DNA of 64,000 bases, from assembly GCF_015326965.1 (NCBI RefSeq), contig NZ_CP017659.1:4716001-4780000 (forward strand). Direction: 5' to 3'. Both the position numbers and the translations under genes were made by a program. Positions 15,001-22,700 of the stretch are shown in pieces. The number at the start of each line of letters is the position of its first letter. Within the stretch, counting starts at the first letter, position 1. The stretch comes from Paenibacillus sp. JZ16. Lineage in GTDB: Bacteria > Bacillota > Bacilli > Paenibacillales > Paenibacillaceae. The notes under the pieces were generated by a model that was not told the origin of the DNA, made no database searches, and worked only from the letters and a program-made list of their open reading frames with translations.

Positions 15001-16704
15001 AATCTTGATTTATATGAAAATGATATTTGGGTTCAATTCCATTCTTATTGTTTTGATGTTTCGGTTTGGGAAATATTCGGAAGCCTATTGAATGGAGCAA
15101 AGCTTGTAATTCCTTCTGAAGATACGGTAAAAGATGGATATGCATTTGGAGAGCTGTTGCAAAAAGAAGCGGTAACAATCTTATGCCAGGTACCTTCGCC
15201 ATTTTATGCGCTGATCGATGCAACGACAGGACAAACAATAAATAGTTTACGATATGTTATTTTTGCAGGAGAGGCACTTTATCCAGCACATTTGAAGAAA
15301 TGGCATGAGAACAATAGGCATTGTCGTCTGGTTAATATGTACGGGCCTACAGAAACCACGGTATACGCTACTTATCGCGATATTGATGCTGAAGCCATTG
15401 AGAGAGGAATTAGCGACATAGGAAAGCCACTTCCAACATTAAAGATTTATATCTTAAATGGAAATGAGCTTTGTGGAATTGGAGTTCCAGGTGAGTTATG
15501 TATAACGGGTGAGGGTGTATCTCAAGGATATTTAAATCGACAAGACCTGACAGACGAGAAGTTTGTACACAACCCATTTGGAGCCGGGAAGATGTATCGG
15601 ACAGGTGATTTGGCACGTTGGTTACCTAACGGAAACATTGAGTATATTGGACGTATGGATGACCAAGCAAAAATTAGAGGATATCGTATTGAACCAAGAG
15701 AAGTAGAAAGCCGTTTATTGGAGCTTGAAGGGATAAGTGAAGCTGTAGTAGTAGTGCGAGAAGACAAAAAGAAAGAGAAATTTTTGTGTGCCTATATAAT
15801 AGCTGAGACAGAAATAGAAGAAAGGAATGTAAAGATTAAGTTAAATAAAGTATTGCCAGATTACATGGTGCCGGCACATATTATTTCAATTGATGCGATT
15901 CCACTGACAAGTAATGGGAAACTTGACAAAGCCTCATTACCACAGCCGCAGTATAAGTCAAAGGAATATATTGCACCACGAAATGAATATGAAACGCTGA
16001 TCGTACAGGCATTTGAGCACATCCTGGATATTGAAAATATCAGTGTAACTGATAATTTCTTTGATCTAGGGGGATCGTCACTGAAAGCAGTGCTCTTGTG
16101 TAATGAATTGGAGAAAGCTATAGGAGTAAGACTGTCAATTAGAGATATTTTTACTTTTGGTACGCCTGAGCAGATAGCGGAAAATATGGGGTCGATAGAG
16201 AACGAGATGTTTGTGGCAATAGAACAAGCTTCAGCAGCTGAATACTACCCTACAAGTTCAGCTCAGAAACGACTCTATCTTCTGGACGAGATGACCGGAC
16301 CTAACATTAACTACAACGTATCGGATGTCTATGCCTACGAAGAACCGCTGGATAAAGAAAGATTACAGAAAGCTTTGGATAAGCTGTTACAGCAAGAAGA
16401 GATACTGCGAACTAGTTTCCATGTTGTGGACGGTGAACCCATTCAAACGATTTCTCCAGACGCAAGGGTTTTATTAGACTACAGCGAAGTGGACGCAATA
16501 GATGTACAAACAGAATACGATAAATTTATACAACCATTTAATTTATCCGAAGCACCGTTGATGCGTGTGAAATTAATGAAGACAACAACGGCTTCCTACC
16601 TATTTGTTGATATTCATCACATTATATGTGATGGAGAAAGCCTGCCGGTTATACTGCATCAGGTGAACGAATTTTATGAAAATGATGAAACTGATCATGA
16701 ATAA
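1..16704 (+). CDS. NRPS 1: FAAL-ACP-Cy-A(Cys)-PCP-E-C-A-PCP-C-halfCy-A(Cys)-PCP-C-A-PCP-C(N-lobe); 5' partial
   Basis: Giant lipopeptide synthetase; the frame is open to the left edge, so the start lies outside. Domains by nucleotide: fatty acyl-AMP ligase 1-1290 (SSGSTGNPKG core, first part missing); ACP 1360-1570 (GVSSL, Ser at 1438); heterocyclisation domain 1610-2930 (FPVTEIQGAY, then DLLIADGGS fitting DxxxxDxxS at 2011-2037); A domain 2960-4430 with pocket residues read as DLYNMSLIW, close to the Cys code; PCP (GGDSIKA); E 4710-6000 (HHMIMDVISWR, MEGHGRE, NYLGEL); C 6090-7390 (HHIILDGW); A 7450-8940; PCP; C 9230-10480; C-terminal half only of a second Cy 10580-11370; second Cys A domain 11390-12840; PCP (GGYSLN); C 13150-14420; A 14480-15940; PCP; and only the N-lobe of a C domain, ending in TAA at 16702. 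Predicted role: activate a fatty acid, condense it with Cys and cyclise to a thiazoline, then extend. The A domains at 7450 and 14480 could not be assigned a substrate. Pocket residues were aligned by eye to GrsA. Confidence 0.95.
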   Translation, partial: TFRESYEAINLKYLEYETLASNMEEGQCVAVDCQDLAYIQYSSGSTGNPKGVKLTHENLVYNLAQIVDRMKLDKNDVMASWLPLTHDMGLIGYHLTPIFAGISHSLLNSGTFLKKSWLYLQKCAQLKATVLVSPNFGLDWMMKTVKDSHLEHIDLSSVRNIMCGAEPISMDTIRRFYEKFSSSGLRENTIHQVYGMAEASLAVTIPEEGHNRSVCINRHKARIGQEVEDLETKEPNAAEFAIVGEPLHELEILIVDDEDHILKENYIGNIVIKGKNVFEGYMNHDSSPFSEQGFFHTGDLGFLRNGELIVMGRKKDILFVNGQNYYASDIENMLTLAIPQLSQVVVCGVRNPSSIRDEIIVFVHNRQDAKVFLPLAHQVQNMVLERIGIAADYVIPIKTIPKTTSGKVQRYLLIERFENHEFDDVIAIAPYSYQSIKESAKKPAWNKAEIENQIVEIAKEVFSIPTLKVDDTISRMGVSSLTLIRFQDEINQRFQVEIPIVSLFKMSTLEQIITIVEEQLQVEDVQTFELTGNKDMWYEPFPVTEIQGAYLVGRQNIMEMGNISTHAYYEFETELDIKRLNDALNHVLERQLMLRTIFDDTGMQKVRRSASSYEICIEDLQDLSLEDQQKRILEKRNRRSHFVFQQDHWPLFELSAFILGEKKNYLFLDIDLLIADGGSLLILIQEIMDYYEKPNMEIEPLTFQFSDYVRALESFRESSAYQRAQDYWQAKIEDFPYAPQLPFVCEPESIERPTFQRMEKSLTTDKWNIVKGLATQYGVTPSVFLCTIYAEVLGKWSNQSRMALNLTLFNRQSFHPDVMKLIGDFTSVLLLDIDLSVHSAFWERASMVQDILFEAVDHRFYSGVDVIRNIASKREMTSKAIMPIVFTSMLFDKSEFTDILPKLGEIKYGISQTPQVFLDFQVTERDGQLIMTWDYAKDLFDEDMISAMFETYQLRLQQVVDHNLSSMPLPVIQYQLLLDYNRTQGDYEGDLLQRLIDRQCQKTPDAIAVKLGQDTLTYGELARKSNQVARYLAEQNYAHNSYIGVWAERRIETIVNTVAILKAGHAYIPVNPEHPEERIEYIVEHSDIKLMIHPDLYEKENLSTYNDGALDLLEGCEQDKAYAIYTSGSTGQPKGVVITHEAVVNTLLDINEKFKVGSEDKIIALSSMSFDLSVYDIFGALISGAQLVLIPDLLDMSSIHQIMIDEEITIWNSVPAIMDMYLESTKQDTVHSTSAELLRIVMLSGDWISLGLPEKIKTRMPKVQVIGLGGATEGSIWSIYFPITEVKPEWKSIPYGYPLKNQQIYVLDECGEECPVGVPGELHIGGKGVAAGYLNEEEKTKAAFINHRFGYLYKTGDYGVMRAEGYVDFLGRKDSQVKIRGHRVELGEIEHCIHHLPKIRQSVVADYSDSHGEKQLCGYIVADETIESTEIKRELAKYLPDYMVPAQFIQVDEIPLSANGKVDRKLLPNPEKCIEESKMIRDYEAPKTQTEKLVVEAFEYVLGMERVSVNDNFFDLGGDSIKAIHILNKIREAGYDISMRNLLMERTPKLIAMNLSTKKEIIPAEQGEISGEISLTPIQNYFFAQNMMDPEHFNVCQVFKVREKLNALALQKALSALVQHHDMLRATYKDKKQVIGKVEDKKWYGFTTIACESEEIQEKIKSTKVKMDLAEGPLLQAVVFSTPEQDYMMLLAHHMIMDVISWRILSEDLEKGYSQALNQKEITLPAKTVSFKVWSEGLAHYSQSEKLKRRVAYWSEIENKLVDGKLKEDSTDHEFEPKTAVACLNATITEKLLKESAHAYNTEINDLLVAALGRAVNKVTGQRTLAIQMEGHGREETVGSFDLGRTIGWFTSIYPVVLEELGTNIAQDIRNTKENLRRVPAHGIDYGLIKYADMVNSEGMDVEVAPDISFNYLGELETKKGSGDPNFEFSQLGYGQDTDPRNQFGPSINVIGHVQNGSLSMTVTCNSSRYLAERIEQIGKAYEEELIAVAEHCSHAQKSESTASDFGERVWKDSEFCYVQEAAKNRGEEIQRIYPLAPVQEGMLYEKLLDESSTKYVVQQTLRLTEVDVEKMHKAFEYLATQHDILRTKICYRGVSVPRQVVLKERMPEFNYMEVDNESDYLDLKEQDVKRGFDLEEDTLLRMNLIKIKNSGYRLIMTNHHIILDGWCLPILRKELFSAYMATDEEQLKILNQAASNKIGSYEKFVDYINEKDKEPSLKYWEDLLQGYETRAEILPMGRPEETEEESQSQEFKLSLEVTEQAEAICAKYDVTLNTLVEACWGVLLEKYNSTNDVVFGKVVSGRNAEIEGIEEIVGLFINTIPVRISTTNEDTFADLLKSLQSQAIAANEHDFLPLAEIQNHTLLGRNLIGTLFFFEGYQGTSINIDGKLNVESEYYREQIGYDLGMTAFKSDENRIHFRILFSTKLYNKEEINIIGSHLQRLMEQAIAAPQTKLNELGMTNEAEEKIQLVQFNATDIDYPRDKTIVQLFEEQVARTPHNTAVVCGNEQLSYAELNARANKLALRLRREYHVRPDDFVAIIAERSLELVVGLYGILKSGAAYVPIDPFYPEERIAYILEDSQPKAVLIGHGKYNISPEKVVDLYSASNYEEGAENLEHVNTPHDLIYLVYTSGTTGKPKGVMVEHQHIVNQQMWTQREYPLHEGESLLMKTTCAFDVFAWEVFWWMLAGGKLVILQQGEESQSDKIIKVIQDYQVNAIQFVPSMFNMFLEELDMSKEEINTLRYIINIGEKLNAESVRHYNQLREKGQVRAELLNLYGPAETTVNSSGYQCPTGLDVDKVLIGKPISNTQIYILSNEKTAGIGVPGELCIAGESVSRGYLNRKELTAQKFIKNPFGSGMMYKTGDLARWMPDGNIEYLGRIDDQVKIRGFRIEPGEIESTLMELEGVSGAAVAVRQDKQGEKYLCAYVVVQTEVEKLDEDTIKSELRKKLPDYMVPLYMIRIDQIPLSHNGKLDKAALPEPEYKSKEYAAPTNREEKLVVEAFEKILGITEISVHDSFFDLGGHSLKVTLLCNELEKTIGIKLQLSEIFALSTPKRIAERIGSLQYDSFSEIPKIAKAEFYPMSSVQKRLYLLNEIVGPSISYNISNVIKYENTLDKEQLQRALDKLLEREEILRTSFHLINGEPVQVIQPDARVVLEYKEADTLDIQDEYDRFVCPFDLSKAPLMRVKLLQAPQASYLMLDIHHIVSDGESLPIMMNWISELYEGNTLPMPRVHYKDFSAWQMTQDITKQAAYWKNEFSGEIPILNLNTDFQRPKKKSFNGADVKTKIEEPVFMEIKELAKKHGATEFMIMLSTFMLLMSKYSQQEEIVVGTPVSGRTHVDTQEMLGMFVNSLAIKGKVKQEESFEQVLLGVKEKCLRAYDNQDFQYEDLVEAVDVKRDLSRNPLFDVMFMMPESEIMSGSKSIMSGTWVPMEGKVAKFDLNLMVIHTSEGYMVNLEYSTDLFKQETIKQMVDDYVLLLSEVIKHPEDRLQTLLKREDVKKEEKDSTQAELDNRANHLAQQVSDLMQALHQRDQAYWKSKVENFPHAPQLPLLFNGNAVNNATVKRLETKISAKDWAIVRNKALDNRIAPSALLCTIYAEVLFKWSNQSNMALSLNLFSNQPFHQDGMSLMRDFVSKLLLDIDLSSHRPFWERTTEIQKRLFEALDHRFYSGVDFLRDLAENRGQEDQAIMPIIFTSMLRDEADSFNANIGSRGELKYGISQTPEVFLDFQVAESDGQLMMTWDYVKDLFDEDMISAMFETYQLRLQQVIDHNLSTMPLPVTQSELLLDYNRTQGDYEGDLLQRLIDQQCQKTPDAIAVKLGQDTLTYGELARKSNQVARYLAEQNYAHNSYIGVWAERRIETIVNTVAILKAGHAYIPVNPEHPEERIEYIVEHSDIKLMIHPDLYEKENLSTYNDGALESVEDCQQDKAYAIYTSGSTGQPKGVVITHEAVVNTLLDINERFKVGSEDKIIALSSMSFDLSVYDIFGALISGAQLVLIPDLLDVASIHQIMIEEEITIWNSVPAIMDMYLENTKQDTLQRSTAERLRIVMLSGDWISLGLPEKIKTRMPKAQVIGLGGATEGSIWSIYFPITEVKPEWKSIPYGYPLKNQQIYVLDECGEECPVGVPGELHIGGKGVAVGYLNEEEKTKAAFINHRFGYLYKTGDYGVMRAEGYVDFLGRKDSQVKIRGHRVELGEIEHCINHLPNIHQSVVADYSDSHGEKQLCGYIVADETVELAEIKSELTKYLPDYMVPAQFIQVDEIPLSANGKVDRKLLPDPEKHMEKSKMIRGYEAPETQTEKLVVEAFEYVLGMERVSVNDNFFDLGGYSLNVIRLCNELEKSTGVRLQLREIFDLVTPKNIAETIKNSKVNTYEEIPEIAEAESYSISSAQKRLYLLDQLTGPGTTYNIPLVIKLKVKPDNERLQRALDQLVEQEEILRTSFHIVNGEPIQKISSDARIVLEHSEVNTADSQYIQAEYNTFVQPFDLSKSPLMRAKILDTPNDSYLFLDIHHILCDAESMPIMLYKIQELYEGRELLTPRVQYKDFCVWQNARDITEQAAYWKKEFSGDIPVLDLIMDYPRPHKQSFKGANFRTQVEENTSIQVKELAKKYGATEFMVLLSIFFSMLGKYSRQEEIIVGTPISGRSHTDTQNMLGMFVNTLAIKGNVSSDDSFEDVLLGIKEKCLQAYDNKDYQFEDLVEAVGVKRDYSRNPVFDVMFVLQDDEKENYSDRIQFGTRESVEGSISKFDLTLTMISDSEGYKIDFEYSTDLFKPETIEYMAKHFLTLIERVLMSPEKKLQDIAMVDMNEEAKILDEFNMTDAEYPHNKTIVQLLEEQAARIPNSTAITFNGQQLTYAQLNERANALARKLREDHNIQPNDFVLISTEKCLEMVVGIYAILKAGAAYVPVDPSYPEERINYIINDCKPRVVLCGTKEPEADIPIMNLHDEANYTMECSNLVHVNQSSDLMYVIYTSGTTGRPKGVMVQHVNVVRLLKNDKFNLDLYENDIWVQFHSYCFDVSVWEIFGSLLNGAKLVIPSEDTVKDGYAFGELLQKEAVTILCQVPSPFYALIDATTGQTINSLRYVIFAGEALYPAHLKKWHENNRHCRLVNMYGPTETTVYATYRDIDAEAIERGISDIGKPLPTLKIYILNGNELCGIGVPGELCITGEGVSQGYLNRQDLTDEKFVHNPFGAGKMYRTGDLARWLPNGNIEYIGRMDDQAKIRGYRIEPREVESRLLELEGISEAVVVVREDKKKEKFLCAYIIAETEIEERNVKIKLNKVLPDYMVPAHIISIDAIPLTSNGKLDKASLPQPQYKSKEYIAPRNEYETLIVQAFEHILDIENISVTDNFFDLGGSSLKAVLLCNELEKAIGVRLSIRDIFTFGTPEQIAENMGSIENEMFVAIEQASAAEYYPTSSAQKRLYLLDEMTGPNINYNVSDVYAYEEPLDKERLQKALDKLLQQEEILRTSFHVVDGEPIQTISPDARVLLDYSEVDAIDVQTEYDKFIQPFNLSEAPLMRVKLMKTTTASYLFVDIHHIICDGESLPVILHQVNEFYENDETDHE
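2721..4556 (+). repeat. Copy 1 of a 1.8-kb intragenic duplication (Cy end plus Cys A domain)
   Basis: This segment aligns to 11151-12986 at a constant offset of 8430 bases (2810 codons), checked at several points without any indel. Long runs are identical. Similarity falls at the PCP serine region, where copy 1 continues into an E-type PCP (GGDSIKA) and copy 2 into a C-type one (GGYSLN). Upstream the Cy sequences stay homologous but clearly diverge. Confidence 0.9.
11151..12986 (+). repeat. Copy 2 of the Cy-end/Cys A-domain duplication
   Basis: Partner of 2721-4556 at constant offset 8430. It encodes the second Cys-type A domain with the same pocket residues. Upstream of it only the C-terminal half of the Cy domain is present. 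Confidence 0.9.
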
Positions 16705-16715
16705 GAGGAGAACTT

Positions 16716-19700
16716 ATGAATAAAAATTCTAACCGAATCCAGTATAAAGATTTCAGCGTATGGCAGAATTTTTATGATATCTCAAAACAGGAAGAATATT
16801 GGAGGAGGGAATTCGCTGGTGAAATTGCCAGGGTGGATTTGAAGACGGATTTCCTCCGTCCTCAAATCCAGTCTTTCAGGGGAGCCAATGTTGTAGCAAA
16901 GGTAAAAGAGCCATTAAGCTCAGGGGTGAAAAATTTAGCCCTAAAGTATGGTGCTACTGAATTTATGGTTACTCTATCAGTGTTCATTTTATTATTAGGC
17001 AAATATAGTCGCCAAAAAGATATTATTGTAGGAACAACCGTATCAGGCCGAGTTCATGCAGATACTAAAGGTATGCTGGGGATGTTTGTCAATACTCTGG
17101 TAATAAAGGGAGAAGTTTGTCCTGATGATACTTTTGAGCATTTGATTTTAGCTGTGAGGGAGAAGTGTCTGCAAGCATATGATAACCAAGAATACCAATT
17201 CGAAGATTTAGTTGAAGCCGTAGAGAAGAAAAGAGATCTCTCAAGAAATCCGATATTTGATTTTATGTTCGGATTAAAAGAAAAGAAAAAACCGACGGAA
17301 ATGCAAGGCCTATTGGGCGGGAAAAGTGCATCTATTAAAAGAAATGTTTCAAAGTTTGACTTATCCGTTCTGGTTGAATGTGTGTCAGAAGGGTATGAAA
17401 TTGATTTTGAGTATTGCATAGATTTATTCAAACAAGAAACGATTGAATATATGGCAAGGCATTATGTAACGCTGCTTGAGGAAGCAGTAACACATCCAGA
17501 AAAAAAGCTTAAAGATTTGCATATGCTTGATATCAGGGAACAAGAGAAGATATTGGTTGATTTCAATGCAACGAATGTAGAATACGCTCGAGAACAAACA
17601 GTTGTCAGCTTATTTGAGAATCAGGTAGAGAAAACAGCAGAACATATTGCACTTAAATTTGATGATAAACAGATGACATATGCCGAGCTGAATGAGAGAG
17701 CAAATCAGTTGGCGCGTACTCTTCGGGATTTAGGAGTGGTTCCAAACGATTTGGTGGCTCTAGTTACAGAGCGTAGCATGGAAATGATTGTAGGAATATT
17801 AGCAATCATCAAGGCAGGGGGAGCTTATGTACCCATCAATCCGGAATATCCAGATCATAGAATTCGCTATATGCTGGAGGACAGTAGTCCAAAGATTGTA
17901 TTGACGTATAAGAATAAGTTGCCAGGGAAGGTAGAGATTCCGGTATTGGATTTAGAAGATGAGAATCATTATGCTAATGAAACGGACAATCTTCTGCATG
18001 TTAACAGAGCTAATGATTTAGTGTATTGTATCTACACTTCGGGTACAACTGGAAACCCTAAAGGAGTTTTAATTGAACATCGAAATGTGGTCAATATGTG
18101 GGTCACCTATAAGGAAACATTTGCACTGAACGACAAGGATACGGTGCTGCAATTTGCAAATGTATCTTTTGACCAAGCGGTTGGTGATATCTTCCCTGCA
18201 CTTTGCAATGGTGCGGCATTATGTATTGTACCAAAAAATTTAACCTATGATATGGAGCAACTACAAAAATATATAGATCGAAATAATGTAACAACAGCAT
18301 CATTGACACCTAAGGTAATAGAAGGGTTGTGTGTTGAAGCATTACCGACACTTCGTTTGCTGGAGTCAGGTGGAGAGGCAGGTCGTCTAGAGACTTTAAA
18401 AGAATGGGCGAAAAGAGTAGAAGTGCTAAACACATATGGGCCTACGGAATCTACTGTAAATGCAACTAGTTTTAGAGTGAACACAGACTCTACTTCCATT
18501 ACCATTGGACGTCCGATTGCAAATACAAAGGTATATCTTCTAAATGGAATGGAGCTATGCGGTATTGGAATACCTGGCGAGTTGTGTATTGCAGGAGATG
18601 GTTTAGCAAGAGGTTATTTGAATCAGCCAGAATTGACTGATAAGAAGTTTATTGAAAATCCCTTCGGTGAGGGAAAACTGTACCGTACAGGAGATTTAGC
18701 ACGTTGGCAGCCAGATGGAAATATAGAGTATTTAGGTCGTATAGATGAACAAGTGAAAGTCCGTGGTTACAGGATAGAGTTAGGGGAAATTGAAAGTGTA
18801 TTAAGAAAACAGAGTAACATCACTGATGCTGTCGTTGTTGTAAAAGAAGTTGGAAACGATGAAATTCTCTGTGCATATCTCATTGCAGAGAAGGGTCAAG
18901 AATTAATTATACCCGAAATTAAGGAAGCGATAAGAGAAGAAGTAACGGAGTATATGATTCCTGCCTTTATGATACAGATCGATGAATTTCCACTAACCAT
19001 AAATGGAAAGCTGGATAAAACTAGATTGCCAGAGCCAGATATGTTAGAAAGCTTGAAATACGTACCACCAAGTAATAAGACGGAGCAAGCAATCGTAGAT
19101 GTATTTGAGGAAATTCTAGGAGTATCTCCAGTCGGAATAGAGGACAGTTTCTTTGAATTGGGTGGACATTCGTTAAAAGCAACGACAGCAATTAATGTAA
19201 TAGAGAAGAAAACAGGGATTCGTTTGCCAGTCAAAGAGATATTTAGTTCACCAACTCCTGCCATGTTGGCGAAAAAGATTGAGGCCGCGGGAGAAGGCGA
19301 ATATAGTCCAATACCACAAGCAGAACAGAGAGAAGTTTATCCAGCATCCTCTACACAGAAACGATTGTTTATTCTGGATCAGATGGAAGGCAGTAGTACA
19401 GCATATAACATGGCTTCAGCGCTAGAAGTAACAGGTAATCTTGATTTGGAAAAAATACAACAAGCCATAGATCGCCTGATCGAGCGTCATGAATCGCTGC
19501 GAACCAGTTTTGTCATGACAGAAGGAGAAACCTTTCAAGTCATTGCAGACGAGGTATTCTACCCAGTGGAATATGAAGAAACCGACAGCTACAGCGAAGC
19601 AGATATGGAGCAATTTGTACGCCCGTTTGACATCGGAAAAGCCCCACTTATGCGTTTTAAAGTAGTCAAAGAAAGAAATCGGAACAAATATATTCTTCTA

Positions 19701-22700
19701 TTTGATATGCACCATATTATTTCCGATCACAAGACGCTAAATCTATTAATCGAAGATTTCTCACGATTGTATAACGGTGAAAGATTACAACCACTTGAAC
19801 TCCAATACAAAGATTATAGTGAATGGATGCGTGGCAGAAATCTGGAGAGTCAGAGGGACTATTGGAAAGAAGTATTTAAAGAAGAGGCACCGGTTCTGGA
19901 TTTGGTGACGGACTATCCACGTCCAAAAATCCAAAGTTACAAAGGAGCACAAGTGTCGGTTCAGCTTAGTAAAGAACAAAAAGTTGGCATTCAAAATATA
20001 AATAAACAACATGGAACGACAGATTACATGACCTTACTGGCTGTATTTATGATAGAACTGCATAAATACAGCAGGCAACAAGATATCGTGGTAGGAACAC
20101 CCATCTCAGGCAGGGTGCATCAGGATACTGAGACGATCGCAGGCATGTTTGTCAATACGCTAGCCATGAGAGGATATCCAAGGGATGAGAAAACGTTCTT
20201 GGAATTTTTAAGCGAGATCAAAGAGCTGGCATTGAATGCGTATGAGAATCAAGAATACCCATTTGAAGAATTGGTAGAGGAAGTAGAAGTACGCCGTGAT
20301 CTGTCACGCAATCCGCTGTTTGACGTGATGTTTACCATGCAGAATAACGAAGACATCCATCTTGCGATGGGCGAAGCCCAAGTCGACATGTTGGGCATTC
20401 CTTTCATTGATGCCAAATTCGATTTGGATTTACAAGCGACAGCGTATGAAGACGGGTACGCTTTAGATCTGGTCTATTGCAGTGATTTATTTACCCAGAC
20501 TTCAGCACAGGTCATGCTGGAACATTTTAAGGTATTGCTGGATAGGGTGATTGCTAACCCTGAAATGAAATTGTCTGAACTAAACATGGTCAGTGAGGTA
20601 GAACAACACAGAATACTAACGGTTTTCAATGATACCCATACAGAGTATGCACAGCATCATACGGTAGTAGAGCGATTCGAGAAACATGCGGAACAGACAC
20701 CTGAGAAGACGGTAATCGAATACGAAACGGGAGTACTTCGTTATGGAGAAGTCAACCGAAAGGCAAATGCATTGGCATGGGAACTGATTTCGTTAGGTGT
20801 TCAGCCCAATGATCGAGTGGCCATCATGACTACCCTGGAAGCGGAAACGATGATTGGGATTTTAGGCGTGCTAAAGAGTGGAGCCGCCTATGTACCGATT
20901 GATCCAGCGACTCCGAAGGAACGAATCGAGCATATCCTGAACGATGCAGCACCCAAAGTCATCTTAACAAGAGAGAAGAAGCTGGAAACGGAAATCCCAT
21001 GTATCTCTATGAATCTGGAGGACCTGGGCGAGAAGGCGGAAAACCCAGCGTGTGCCGTTGAACAAGACGACATCGCCTATGTGATTTACACATCAGGAAC
21101 GACAGGAAAGCCCAAAGGCGTGGCGGTTACACGAGGTAACTTGGATCATTACTTGTCGTATGCAGATCAAGAGTACCAGAAAGAAGCTTGTACGACGGTA
21201 TTAATGACAAGCTTAAGTTTCGACCTCTCCGTAACTTCCTTGTATTTACCGCTGATTAGTGGTGGATGTCTTCTATTAAAGGGAGGGGACACGGAGGAAA
21301 GGTTACGTGCAGCATTAAAAGATAACAGGGTAACCTTCCTTAAGCTTACTCCTTCTCATTTAAAGATGCTGGAAACCTATGCGGACGGCGTAGATGTACC
21401 GAATTTAGAAGCGCTGATTGTCGGTGGAGAAGAGTTAACAACAGATACGGCATGGAAAACGCAGAAGCTATTAGGAGACAACGTCAAGATTCATAACGAA
21501 TATGGCCCTACAGAGACTACCGTAGGATGCTGTGACTATGTCTATTCCAAAGAAAAAGATAAGGGTTTAAGTGTAGGAATCGGGAAACCCATTGCCAACA
21601 TGCAGCTATATATACTGAATGAGATGGAGTTATGTGGTATAGGCATTCCTGGTGAGCTATGCATCGCAGGAGACGGAGTAGCCAAAGGATATTTAAATCA
21701 GCCTGAATTAACAGCGAAGAAGTTTATCGATAATCCCTATGGCGAAGGGAAGTTATACCGCTCTGGAGATTTGGCGAGATGGCTGCCTAACGGGGAGATC
21801 GAATACCTGGGAAGAATAGATGAACAGGTTAAAATCCGAGGATATCGGATCGAGTTGTCCGAAATCGAGAGCGTTCTAAGGAATCAGCCGGGTATATTGG
21901 ATGTAGCGGTTGTAGCATTGGAAGTAGGCGGTGACAAGCGTATATGTGCCTACCTGATCCCGACAAATCAAGAGCAGAAACTGGATATGCCTGAAATTAA
22001 AAATGATTTGAGAGAAAAACTGCCCGAGTATATGTTACCTGGCTTTATGATGCAGATCGATGCATTGCCACTGACTCCAAATGGGAAGCTGGATACAAAG
22101 GCACTGCCAGAACCCCATGCATTAGCGGGACAGGAATATATGCCACCAAGAACTAAAACAGAGAAGGTCATTACGGACGTATTTGAAGAAATCTTAGGCA
22201 TATCTCCAATTGGAATAGAAGACAGTTTCTTTGAACTGGGTGGACATTCGTTAAAAGCGACGACAGCAATTAATGCCATAGAGAAAAAGACAGGAATTCG
22301 TTTGCCAGTGAAAGAGCTATTTGGTTCACCAACTCCTGCCGTCTTGGCGAAAAAGATAGAGGCCGCGGGAGAAGGTGCATATAGTCCAATACCCAAAGCA
22401 GAAAAGAGACAAACTTATCCGGCATCCTCTACACAGAAACGATTGTTTATTCTGGATCAGATGGAAGGCAGTAGTACAGCATATAACATGGCGTCAGCGC
22501 TAGAAGTAACAGGTAATCTTGATTTGGAAAAAATACAACAAGCCATAGATCGCCTGATCGAGCGTCATGAGTCGCTGCGAACCAGTTTTGTCATGACAGA
22601 AGGAGAGACATTTCAAGTCATTGCGGACGAGGTATTCTACCCAGTGGAATATGAAGAGACCGACAGCTACAGCGAAGCAGATATGGAGCAATTTGTACGC

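Noticed and set aside
16650..16760. The NRPS gene break as a simple frameshift error
   Set aside because: Both frames meet stops (TGA at 16698, TAA at 16702) and a ribosome site with ATG is present; at least two changes would be needed to restore one frame.
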